Shown here: one piece after another, positions 44,290 to 53,965 of the stretch
Position numbering within the stretch: position 1 is the first letter of the stretch
Layout of the letters: the number at the start of each line of letters is the position of its first letter
NCBI GenBank assembly: GCA_964019165.1
Contig: OZ025267.1
Location: 21,394,003 to 21,458,002, forward strand
DNA from: Mastigias papua
Lineage: Eukaryota; Cnidaria; Scyphozoa; Rhizostomeae; Mastigiidae
DNA: 64,000 nt
Direction of reading: 5' to 3'
The notes under the pieces: generated by a model
What the model was told of the DNA's origin: nothing
Database searches by the model: none
What the model saw: only the letters and a program-made list of their open reading frames with translations
Position numbers and translations under genes: made by a program

Positions 44290-45020
44290 AGATTAAATTA
44301 TTATTGTTTTATCAATAATGGTTGCATAATACACTGGGCAGCACAAACTGTAACAATATTATCTGCAAGTGGCAGCACGTTTATTGGAAAAATGTTTTTT
44401 TAAAATTTCAAATTCCTTGATTCTGTTTATTGCTCGCTCCACATGAATGCATAAATTAGCTACTGCCTTTGTCTTTCTACATTCATTAGAGGTCATCTGA
44501 GACTTAACTCTAGCACCAGTTGGAATACTCAGGCTGCAGTTGTGGTAGAGAAGGCCTCCTTTATCTGAAAGCCATGGTCAGCCATGACCTGGTCACCAGG
44601 TTCCAAATGTTTGTAGAATTTATTGTCTTTGCAGATCAGTGGCTCTTCCTCTGATATGAACACGATATAGCCTGTGGCAGAGATGGCAATCAGAAACTTC
44701 ATGGTATTATGTTTCTTATATTCTGACCATGTCCCAGCCTGGAGGTCTAATGATTCTGGTCTCTCAATGAAAATTTCAAAACAGACAATGATGCACCTTG
44801 TCTGGCTATACTGACTAAAGAACATTTCGTGGTAACCACACTAAGAGTGCATCACCTAGCATTGTCCCTAAAAACTTTATCCGAGTAGTAAAGATGCTTG
44901 AACAAGCAGGTTGTGAAATTCCAAAACGTTCAGCAAGGTTTTCCTTCATAAATCCAAGCCTCAGCCACATCACTGTTAGGATAAATTGATTCTTTTGACC
45001 CAATTTTGTGGCACTCCTGT
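44290..45020 (-). pseudogene. DDE_4-type transposase (ISL2EU/Harbinger-like), broken
   Basis: Two frames, 45165-44815 and 44825-44529, join across a frameshift, with more homology down to about 44300. The first has an HTH_Tnp_4-like helix-turn-helix: FILTVMWLRLGFMKENLA then RFGISQPACSSIF. The second has the DDE core: RPESLDLQAGTWSEYKKHN, then KFLIAISATGY, GDQVMADHGFQIKE and, in a third frame, HVERAINRIKEFEIL. The catalytic Asp of MADHGF is visible. Motif order and spacing match DDE superfamily endonucleases. At least two frameshifts make it inactive. Confidence 0.8.
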
Positions 45021-45025
45021 GATAG

Positions 45026-45632
45026 CAGGGACGCCGGAGCATATTTTTGAGTGGGGGGGGGGCGGGGGATGAGTTGCAAGTCCACATGGAAGTGTGCAAC
45101 AATGGTGGTAGTAGGGAGCTAGAAGGGGTCAGGGGCGGAGCCTCCGAAAAAAGTTTGCAATCCATGCCCTATGATTCAATGGGAAACGCCCTGTTTGAAC
45201 ATAGACATGCATCCAGTCTTGGCAGAAAACGGCAGATAAAATCATCAAAGGGTTAGTGAGAAAATTGAATAGACCTTATTGCTACTCTATGAAGATTGTT
45301 GCCAGATCGGGTAGAATGATAAAGACATACGTTTTCAGAGCAACGAGATCATGTTAAGCGCTAGGTGACCAAGAACACAGAACCCTTCCCTGACTTTACA
45401 TGTTTATGAGATTTTTGGACCAGTCTATGGCACCACGTTTTGAAAAAATTGGGTTATTTACCTCCAATAGGTACTGATGACTCCGGCACTAGTACTTTTT
45501 AAAAGTGAGTGAACTTTAAACACGGAAAAAGGAGGTCTAATTTCTATTTGGATCGAAAGCCTCAATCTTAACATCATACATGAGCAGAAAATTGGGGAGC
45601 TGCAGCCCCCCCCCCCGGCTCCGGCGTGCCTG
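45026..45632. mobile_element. TIR element with G/C runs inside the transposase relic
   Basis: The left end 'cagggacgccggagc' (45026-45040) pairs with 'gctccggcgtgcctg' (45618-45632). Each end is next to a poly-G or poly-C run (45052-45066 and 45605-45616). 607 bp, no coding potential. Transposase homology occurs on both sides, so it probably inserted into that gene. Confidence 0.65.
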
Positions 45633-45639
45633 GACAGAT

Positions 45640-46004
45640 CTTTCTATACATAGATGACCGGATGTTCTTTTCCCCTGTCCACTACATCATCTGAGGTAAA
45701 CAAGGTTTCAATAGAGCAAATATTGCATTGAAGAACAGGAAACTTTTTTAGAACTTCATTTCTGTATCAGTCTTGGTCGATTTCCAAGCGAACTGCTTGC
45801 GAATTGAGCATGCCTTGTCTATCTGTGATTTTGACAGTTAGAAACTTCTTCCTGCAGAAAATTTTGTTCTAACTTCAGCCAGTTCATGCTTTCAATGAAT
45901 CTTTCAATTGTAATCTGCTTTTGAATGCAATCATTGCATTCCTTTTTGTCCTTGGGACAGTGATCTTGCAAATCCTCAGTATCAATCCATTTCTTTAGTA
46001 GCAC
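45640..46004 (-). pseudogene. Probable N-terminal part of the transposase relic
   Basis: - strand frames read HCPKDKKECNDCIQKQITI with an amphipathic Lys/Glu-rich stretch (WLKLEQNFLQEEVSN), then in another frame FPVLQCNICSIETLFTSDD. These are plausible for the pre-HTH region of THAP/ISL2EU-type transposases. The link rests mainly on position and strand. Confidence 0.4.
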
Positions 46005-46029
46005 TAGGAACCTTTACTATCTCCTCTGT

Positions 46030-46440
46030 CTCCGCTGTTATCTTCTCTGTGACAGCACCAAGAGCCGACTATTTTTATTTTTCCCATGTAGTTTAACCCA
46101 TACATGTTCCAAATCGGGGATTCTATCTTCGATGTCTTTCCTGCGCTTAAATTTTAATGTATCCTTTATGTAAAAACCCACTCCTCCACCTCGCATGATA
46201 TCACGGGTGAATTCTATATCAATGTTAATCATGTTATGAGTTCTATATCACTTTGGCTATAAGGGTATTTAGCCAAAGTGATATAGAAGTCATTGAAAGT
46301 GGATACAAGCGACTGAATGTTTAGGTGCAAGAATTTGAGAAGATTTCCCTTGTTTTTAAGGACAGCTACAAGCTTATCATTGCCCGTATCACCCAACATG
46401 TCTTGTGCAAAGCTTTCATTGCTGTCACAGTTACTCAAGT
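46030..46440 (-). pseudogene. LINE endonuclease fragment with internal break
   Basis: Frames 46438-46229 (FLHLNIQSLVSTFNDFY) and 46232-46038 (RGGGVGFYIKDTLKFKRR, IPDLEHVWVKLHGKN) correspond to the start and middle of a CR1/L2-like endonuclease. The expected E-T-W catalytic block between them is missing, replaced by a short inverted duplication at 46241-46288. Confidence 0.7.
46241..46288. repeat. 18-bp perfect inverted repeat
   Basis: 'ttctatatcactttggct' at 46241-46258 and its exact complement at 46271-46288, with a 12-bp loop, at the break in the LINE endonuclease fragment. Confidence 0.9.
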
Positions 46441-46682
46441 CAAGGTCTTTGGCAAAATTAGCGAATGGGAGAGGCCTGTGTAAGCAAGGTCACATGTGTG
46501 AATCAGAGATCGAGTTGAGTGCTTGAGAGATAAATCCAAGCAGACAGAGTGTGATACACAGCGGCAAAATTCACAAACACAGTGCTGTTGATATGATCGA
46601 ACTGTCATGGTACACAACGAGTATTTTGTAAACGGCACCCTTGGGCAAGGATTTTCTTCGATGTAAAATCTCAGGGCAATAA

Positions 46683-46961
46683 GGGGGCGGTCATTATTTA
46701 TGACCAGGGTGGAAAATGAAGATAAAATGTTGGGGTAACTGAAAAAATAAGCTGTGTTAGGTGGGGTAGAAGAATAATTTTTTACCACAGGGGTAATGTA
46801 AAAACATATACTATATTTAAGCACAAATGCATCTTTCTTTTACTATTTTCCTTTGGTGGGGTAAAGAAATTTGACTCACTCAAATGGTGGGGTAAAATTT
46901 TTTGAGGGCACAAAACACTTTCTCTTCAGTCCCCACCCCGGCCTTAATAATGGCCGCTCCC
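46683..46961. mobile_element. MITE with 30-bp TIRs and TAA target duplication
   Basis: The left end 'gggggcggtcattattta' pairs with the right end 'taataatggccgctccc'. The match extends to about 30 bp including 'ccaccccggcc'. TAA flanks both sides (46680-46682 and 46962-46964), the TWA-type footprint of PIF/Harbinger elements. 279 bp, non-coding. Confidence 0.8.
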
Positions 46962-46964
46962 TAA

Positions 46965-48835
46965 GTCATGGAAAGAGGCTGTTGAACTGGCATAATAGAG
47001 AGTTCATCTTTTTGATTGTTTAATTGAATACTTCAGTTGTTTGTCGAAACTTCTTTTTGTATTGACTAAAGTTAGGAATGCCATTTTGGACCCAAGGGAC
47101 GCAGGGGACTGAATGTCTACGTTACAGCTACAGCATCCATGGCTTAGTGGCCTAACAAAATCGTAGGTAGCGAATGAATAAAACCAAATACAGTGAGGCA
47201 AAAAAATAGCATACAAATTTTTCTGAAGCCAATCCTGACGCCGATTGAATGAATGGATCTTATGCAGCAACTTCTGGGTGACATCAAACTGTAGGACATT
47301 AGAGTAAATACGGAACGTTGAAAATTCGTGGCCTGTCACCAGGCAACCGAGCATGACATGCATTGAATGAATGCGGAATAAAAACCAATATAGCTATCAT
47401 TCTTCCCGTTGAAAGTATACAGCTAACCCATAGAAATAGGAGGACTAGAATGCGCGGTAGGTCACGTGGAGCGTAATGCCAATGGGGAGTCAAGATGGTA
47501 GCATCACGTTGGCAAAAAGACAAGCGGCACTGTGAGGTCTACGTAAAGAACATAGGCTAAATGTCGTTTGACGCGTAGTTTTGCAACATGGCACTTCCTA
47601 GCAATAAATATTGATATAGCAAATGATGCACACTTTAGAAAATCTAACTTCTGGACGAAATAACCTGTTTTTTCATTCCTAAGTATACGCGCACGAGAGG
47701 TTTTCCTTGTGACTTGTAGGCCTTGTCACTTTCTATTCAACGCTAATTCCGCTACTGATTTATATTGACCTTATTTACAAATACTGCGGGCATATCTAGC
47801 TACAATTGCTGCAAGAATATTTACTGATTTTACTAGATTCCTGCACATTTAGAGAGGAATAGTAACTGTTTGCATCTGGGTGCAAATATGAGAAACAGCT
47901 TCATTCAAAAAACATCAACTTTTTAGCTCTGCATTAACATACAACAATATAAGGTTTAATCAAATAAATAAGTATGATCATTTAGTCATACTATAAGTGC
48001 AGTAAATAAAACTGGAGGAACAAATGTTGGACAAGCAACTGGATGTAAACCAACAGAAGAGATCTTAGAGTGTACAAAAGTCTTCACTTTTGCAGTTGAA
48101 GAGCCTATGTATTATAAAAAAGGATTCTATCACTCCCAGTCTAACACCATCAGATCCTGGTATCTGAATAACAAATGTGACCCAGGCTTTCTTCAATAGA
48201 AATTTGATAAAGTTTGCAATAAGATGAAGGGTAGGGTATCATAGGGTAACTTTGATGGGCCTTTTAGTCAAATCTTGAAGCAAGAGAGTAAAATCCATGT
48301 TTTATTAGGCATACTTCAAAGCACTAAACATGCCAGGAATGCAGTGATACATGTGGGAACATTCTGCCATTGCTCTGTAGAAAAGGCATCAAAAGAATAC
48401 AAAAATCCTGTGACTAAGCACTGTTCCATTCTATTTCTTCTCTCATTGCATTTCTATGAATCTGAGAATATAAAAATTCCAAGATAATAAGGCTGCTAAT
48501 GATACACTTCTCATGAATGATATGTCCACCAACTTATTTGTTTTCATGGCATGTTGCTTGGTAACTATGTTCTGAATCATAGCCTTTTCAGAATCATATT
48601 GAAATACTACATTTGTCAAAAGTTGTATTTCTCAAAAATAACACATTTTTAGAAATTTCATTTATTCCTCAAAGACACTATATATTGTTCACATACATAT
48701 ACTTCTCAAAAACATAATATATTTCTCAAAAAGTACAAGTAAATTGGGCTGGTACAACAATCACACAGTTATGCAGCTAAAGTATGGAGCAAAACTACCC
48801 CTAGGAAGCTAAATGGACTCTTAATTAACAGCTAC
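46965..48835. other. No recognised gene; half of a dispersed repeat pair
   Basis: 47427-47521 matches 50042-50145 in inverted orientation. The open frames at 47004-47363 and 47299-47523 fall partly in this repeat and show no family signature. Confidence 0.5.
47427..47521. repeat. Dispersed repeat, copy A
   Basis: Shares 'ccatagaaataggaggacta' and 'agatggtagca.cacgttgg' with the complement of 50042-50145. A third partial copy of the first block is near 50266-50303. Confidence 0.75.
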
Positions 48836-48836
48836 T

Positions 48837-49089
48837 TGGGGGCTGGTCATTAATTCTTTCAGAGAAGGGGGTGGAAGACGTCTAGGAGGGGGACCAAAAT
48901 TCTACACACTCAGAGAGAGAGGGAATGAAAATAAAGAGCACTTTAAAAGACGGAGTATGGAGTTTCTTCTGAAATCCTGGAGTTGGGACCAAACTTTTGC
49001 ATAAATCTAAGAGGGGGGGGGGAGAAAATTCCGTCAACAATATGAGAATGTCTTCCATCCCTCCCCACAAGTAAGTAATGACCCGTCCA
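48837..49089. mobile_element. Degenerate MITE-like element
   Basis: Ends 'tgggggctggtcattaatt' and 'aatgacccgtcca' are imperfect complements, and 'ggaagac'/'gtcttcc' lie about 40 bp inside each end. About 250 bp, purine-rich left half, no coding. Similar in style to the 46683 element. Confidence 0.55.
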
Positions 49090-49379
49090 TTATGTCCATG
49101 TCTTTGATTAGGATACAACCAAGTTGCCTAGGTGCACTCCGTATAATGCTCACGCCGGAGATTCACTAAGTTACTTTGCACTCACGCCAATATGACACAC
49201 ATATAGGTCATGCTGTTATCGTTTCCTTTTACTGCAGCACCAACATCAATAATTTTCAAACCAGTACTCCTAGAAAAAGATGTACTCCTCTTTGGATATC
49301 TCCAGAGTAGGCCGCATGGCATGCACACTAGCCTAGATGTATACAATTGATGCGGGTACCACCGATGTATACTTTAAAT

Positions 49380-49550
49380 CTAATTATGTAAGTATTGTAA
49401 GTAATATTTTATTCCTATATATTAACATTAGTCTATTTTGTAAGTTTTTAAGTGGAGGGCCCCTTGAAAATCAGCAACGCTGAAGGGCAACCCTCCTTAA
49501 ATATTTGAAATTAAACCAAATCAAATCAAATCAAATCAAATCAAATATAT
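49380..49550 (+). mobile_element. LINE 3' end: conserved hairpin plus (AAATC)n tail
   Basis: 'ggagggccccttgaaaatca' followed by GC/AAC/GCTGA and 'agggcaaccctcc' forms a stem-loop (about 49454-49496). It is followed by a short spacer and an AAATC repeat at 49517-49546. This arrangement is the 3' end of CR1/L2-type LINEs; the coding part is gone. Confidence 0.65.
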
Positions 49551-50041
49551 CTGCAGCTGACACACAACTACCTGATAGTTGACAACTATTTGAAATCCTG
49601 AGTCTTCAACTGTATGGAATGGTTCAATGCTAAAACATACATAGATTCTTATTATCCACATTCCCACTACCCCTCTAGAAAGTACTTGGCCTATCCTGTC
49701 AAAGGTTTATGTTTCGCTTAAAAGTACTTTTCTTAAGTGGTTCAACTAGCTATGAAACAAAGTAATTTTGACTTAAGTTGTGGATATTTTATCCTTAGTT
49801 AATCTGTCACTGTTTGGATCTCTCGGGGCATTAAAGAACAGGATACAAACCCTAAGGCCCATATAGCAAACTTTTGAAAAGCGATGGAATCGCAACAAAA
49901 AAGGTAATTTTCAAACTCTGAAGGCACTTACCGATAATCTTATTCCTTCACCTCACCGAAAATTGCGTTTACAGTCTACATAGGTTCAATATTAGTTCAA
50001 ATAGATTGAAAACACCATTTGACAGAATAGCCCGTAACATC

Positions 50042-50145
50042 CTTTTGCCAACGTGTTGCTACCATCTTTGCTCCTCATGGGTATTACATACCAGACAAAA
50101 GCGAAACAATAGAGCTCGCATTCTAGTCCTCCTATTTCTATGGTT
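50042..50145. repeat. Dispersed repeat, copy B (inverted relative to 47427)
   Basis: Complement of copy A with small gaps ('ttttgccaacgtgttgctac', 'cgcattctagtcctcctatt'). Non-coding. Confidence 0.75.
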
Positions 50146-52221
50146 GGCGCCAACCCGGCAGAGAGGGTGAACCCTTCTCCAGTCAAAGCAAAGCTCTTCA
50201 ACCGTTTACATGAACGCAGTAGCCAACCCGGGTCAACCCGCCTAAAGCCGTGTTTTGAACAGACAACAATAGAGTCCGCATTCTAGCTCTACTATTTCTA
50301 TGCTTTCTAAGATTTGAACGCTATGATTTCAAGTTCAGGTGAACGCTATGCGCTATGGCTGGAGAACAATGGGAAAGTGAATGGGCTTATTCTAGGAAGC
50401 GCATTGAATCTCAAGCATAAGGAATAGAAATAGATCGATGTGTGCACGGTTCATACCTATGGTGGAATTCATTGATTCTTATGACTCACATGAAATTTCG
50501 AAGCACTAATACACAACCAGGCTCAGGCTGGCAATTATAAAGATGGAGGATAATTGGGCCAGAGAAGGTATGACGTGTTCTCTCTAGTATTCATATCAAA
50601 CGTAAAACCTCATAGCATTAACTGTTAGTAACATACGGGGAGAAATTGAAGTAGAATTTTCGCGAAAAAGCTTCTCTTATTAATGGAGCGCGCTTCATGA
50701 TTTTGAGCTGGGTGGCCACCATGATCACTAAAGTGAAAAAGAAGGACATGAAATTGAATATTGAAAGTGAATATTTTAAAATTGTAATATAGACATCTTT
50801 TTCATAGGAATGCCTAGTTTTTCGCTGAGCCTTAATATTCTTAAAAATTCTTGATTTTTTGAGCCACGATTATTTTAAACTGAACCTGCAGTTACAAGAT
50901 TATGTAAGGATTATATTGTAAATCTAGGTTATATTTAGTTCATTAACATGTTAATTGGTTTTAAATATTGTAATTTATTAAGTATTAATTATGGTTGGCA
51001 TTGATTAGCACATAGCTATCACCTACGCCAACCTTAAATAAAGAATTTATTTATTATTATTTATTATTATTGTTATGTCTGATTGAGGTGCAGGGAGTGC
51101 CCTAAATTGTTACAGGAATAATATAAGATCACGGAAGTCAGGGGCGGGCGAAGCTCCGACCAGGCAGCCACGCCTAAAACTTCTATTGTTCTCTGAAACC
51201 ATTGTGCTTAGACGATCCCCATGAACCCTTCGTGTAAGCTACTGCTTTCAAAGACAACATATCAAAGAAAAGTTTCCAGTGCCAATCGACTATGAACGGA
51301 GAATAATTCACACTAATGCAGCATTCGCCGATACTAACGTCAGATTTTCATAAGACATTTTTTCATGCGAACAGTTGAGAATTGATAAGAAAATTAATGG
51401 ATAGGTAAATTTTATTGCAACGATTGCCCTATTAAGGCTTTTCAATCCATAATTTTGTCCATTACTCTACATAAGTAGGTTCTTGTGAGTTCGCCTGTGC
51501 GAAGCAGTGAGCAGTTTCGCTTCCTAACATCATATTGTCAGTTATATGATAATCAGATTGATTAACATATCGTCGCAAGTGAATAATTACATCTAAATAC
51601 TTAGAGAGGATGTGTCATAATAGAGAAGAATTGATAGACAGAACGGCATAAATCAAGATACCAAATCTATAAAAAGCACAATGAGTGTGGATTAATCCAT
51701 TAGCAATTTACACGTATTTGCCTCTGCTTGCCAGATCTAATGTGTTCAAACAATGATGGTCAGTATATCCAAAACATGAGATATGATAGTTCAATCAGGT
51801 TGTAAGCATGCACCCAGTAGTTCATATTCATTGGGCTCAGAGACCTAAGTTACTTTCTCCAGTTGATAAAGATTGTGGTACATAACGGCTTTGATATATG
51901 TTGCAGGGCTTGTATGGCAGGGCAAAATCATATTTTCTATACTACATTCGGAAATACCAATTGCATCATCAATTTAGTTTCATCTTTCTTTCGAAGATAT
52001 TATTTTTGTGTATTGACTTCTTATCAGAGTTAAAGACTGGGCGTGGTATTTACTACGGTAAAAATTTTGCGAATGTTAGAATTTAATCTGGATTCGCACC
52101 TGCTGATGAGCGACGCTCAATCTATGTCAAAGTTCCAAATATTTCACGAACACAGTTACAAATACGCCAGCAGTCTGTCGGGAAATCCATTCCTCTTCTA
52201 AATAGTCAAGAAAACCTAGCA
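50146..52221. other. No recognised gene
   Basis: Contains a LINE 3' end at about 50930-51075. The rest shows no coding signature; the + ORF at 51898-52086 has no family marks. Confidence 0.5.
50930..51075 (+). mobile_element. LINE 3'-end fragment with TTA-type tail
   Basis: 'ggttggcattgattagcaca' ... 'gccaacctt' forms a stem, followed by ATTTATTATT repeats. It matches the 3' end of the LINE at 52222-53965, here on the + strand. Confidence 0.6.
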
Positions 52222-53965
52222 ATTATTATTATTATTATTAATTATTATTTATTATTAACACTTTCTTTAAAGTTGGCTAAGATATACAGATATCTATATA
52301 GCTTACGAGCTAATTAATGCCAACTATGTAAAAACGAAAAACTATTACAGATTTTTTTTTGAGAAAAGAGAAAATAAAAACTATAAATACCCTAATCCAT
52401 TAATAAAAACTCTACACAATCTGCAGATGCAAGTACTTCCTTTCCATACTTTTATTTTCTTTTTGAAATTAGCTAGTGTGCCAAAGTCCTTAATCGCCTC
52501 CGGCAATGAGGCCCATAGATGGTGACCTATGTACTGAATGTTTTCAATTCCATATTTTGCTGTCTTGACATTCGGCAATTGCAAATGATTCCTACTTCTC
52601 AAATTATATTGGACATCTCTTTCAGCAAATATGTCCTTCATAAATGTTGGATTTAGATTATTCTTTGTTTTAAAAATTTCAATCATTAGCAACCGCAGAT
52701 TGTGTTCATGAATGGTCCCGTATTTTTCTTTCAGTTTTCCTAGCTTTGATTCACTGCCTTTGCATACCAGCCGTAGTGCTTTTTCAAAAGTACGATTTAG
52801 TTTTGCATTAGTTGCCCTATCGTTAAACATCCATACTAGTGGGCAATAATTGAATTGTGAACTGATGAAAGAGTTCATTAGAATTTCTGATTTAACGGGA
52901 TCAATATAATTTGACAAGCGTGTAAGTGCATGAATCTTTTGATTCGCCTTTCTACATAAGTCCTCAGTATGCTTTTTGAAATTTAATTTTTTGTCGAAAG
53001 TTATTCCAAGCAACTTTTCATAGTCACTTTCCTTAATTTCTGAGTTTCCAATTTTGATTTTGATTTCTGTGCCTTTATCTCCAAATATCATGAGATGACA
53101 TTTTTCATCATTGAGTTTCAAATAATTATCAGAAAACCATTTTACAATCACAGAGCAGTCATTCTCTAATTGCCGGATAACAATTCCTAGGTCTGAATGG
53201 CATGCAAAGACAGTAGTATCATCAGCATAGTTGCATATTTGTGCGTGATTCGCAAACGAGAAAATGTCATTTATAAATATATTATATAGTAAAGGCCCTA
53301 GGACCGACCCTTGAGGCACTCCTATTTTTACTTTCTCCCATTTACTATATGAGCTGTTAATCTTTACTCTCTGTTTTCTATTTGTGAGGTAGCTTTTTAT
53401 GAGCTGGAGAGCATCCAAATTCAACCCATAGGCACTCAGTTTTGCTAACAGAAGACCATGGTTTACACAATCAAAAGCCTTTGACAGATCCATGAAAACA
53501 GCCCCAGCAAGCCCCTTATTATCTATGCTGTTTTTGCAAGATTGTAGAAAGTTCAACAAGACATGCTGTGTGTTATACCCATGTCTAAACCCCCCTAGTA
53601 GTGGTGAAAAAAAGCTTGAAATATATTCAGATAGCTGTCGATGAATTAAACGCTCAAAAACTTTGGCAATTGTTGGAAGGAGGCTTATTGGTCTATAATT
53701 CACTTTGTTCATATTATCATCCTTTTTGAAGATCGGGGTTACGTCCGCATTTTTCATGCTATCTGGGAAGCTGCTGGTCTCAATAAAACCATTAAAAAGT
53801 TCTGTTAGATGAAAGCAAAACATATCTGAGTTAGATTTTAATATTTTTGGAGGGATTGCTTCTTGTGGTGAGCCCTTCTTAGGATCTAAATTTTGTAATT
53901 GCAATAACATTTCTTCAGTTGCAATCTTCCTAAATGAAAATTTAACGCTGTTATCAACAGATGAT
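52222..53965 (-). mobile_element. CR1/L2-like LINE, 5'-truncated, RT frame intact
   Basis: RT homology begins near 53965 on - (KIATEEMLLQLQNLDPKK) and ends with a 3' UTR holding a GTTGGC...GCCAAC stem and a TAA-repeat tail (52257-52222). The endonuclease half is missing. Confidence 0.85.
52381..53910 (-). CDS. LINE reverse transcriptase, uninterrupted ORF
   Basis: 509 codons from the ATG at 53910, probably an internal Met since homology extends upstream. The enzyme copies LINE RNA into DNA at the nicked target. Motifs in order: DVTPIFKKDD and NYRPISLLP (finger), VFMDLSKAFDCVNH (motif A, catalytic Asp), IGVPQGSVLGPLLYNIF (motif B), CNYADDTTVFA (motif C with both Asp), LGITFDKKLNFKKH (thumb), and the C-terminal YNLRSRNHLQLP block. 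No stop or frameshift, unlike every other LINE in the window, so it is the youngest copy here. Without the endonuclease it is not autonomous. The same family left a fragment at 38440-38930. Confidence 0.9.
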   Translation of the reverse strand: MLLQLQNLDPKKGSPQEAIPPKILKSNSDMFCFHLTELFNGFIETSSFPDSMKNADVTPIFKKDDNMNKVNYRPISLLPTIAKVFERLIHRQLSEYISSFFSPLLGGFRHGYNTQHVLLNFLQSCKNSIDNKGLAGAVFMDLSKAFDCVNHGLLLAKLSAYGLNLDALQLIKSYLTNRKQRVKINSSYSKWEKVKIGVPQGSVLGPLLYNIFINDIFSFANHAQICNYADDTTVFACHSDLGIVIRQLENDCSVIVKWFSDNYLKLNDEKCHLMIFGDKGTEIKIKIGNSEIKESDYEKLLGITFDKKLNFKKHTEDLCRKANQKIHALTRLSNYIDPVKSEILMNSFISSQFNYCPLVWMFNDRATNAKLNRTFEKALRLVCKGSESKLGKLKEKYGTIHEHNLRLLMIEIFKTKNNLNPTFMKDIFAERDVQYNLRSRNHLQLPNVKTAKYGIENIQYIGHHLWASLPEAIKDFGTLANFKKKIKVWKGSTCICRLCRVFINGLGYL

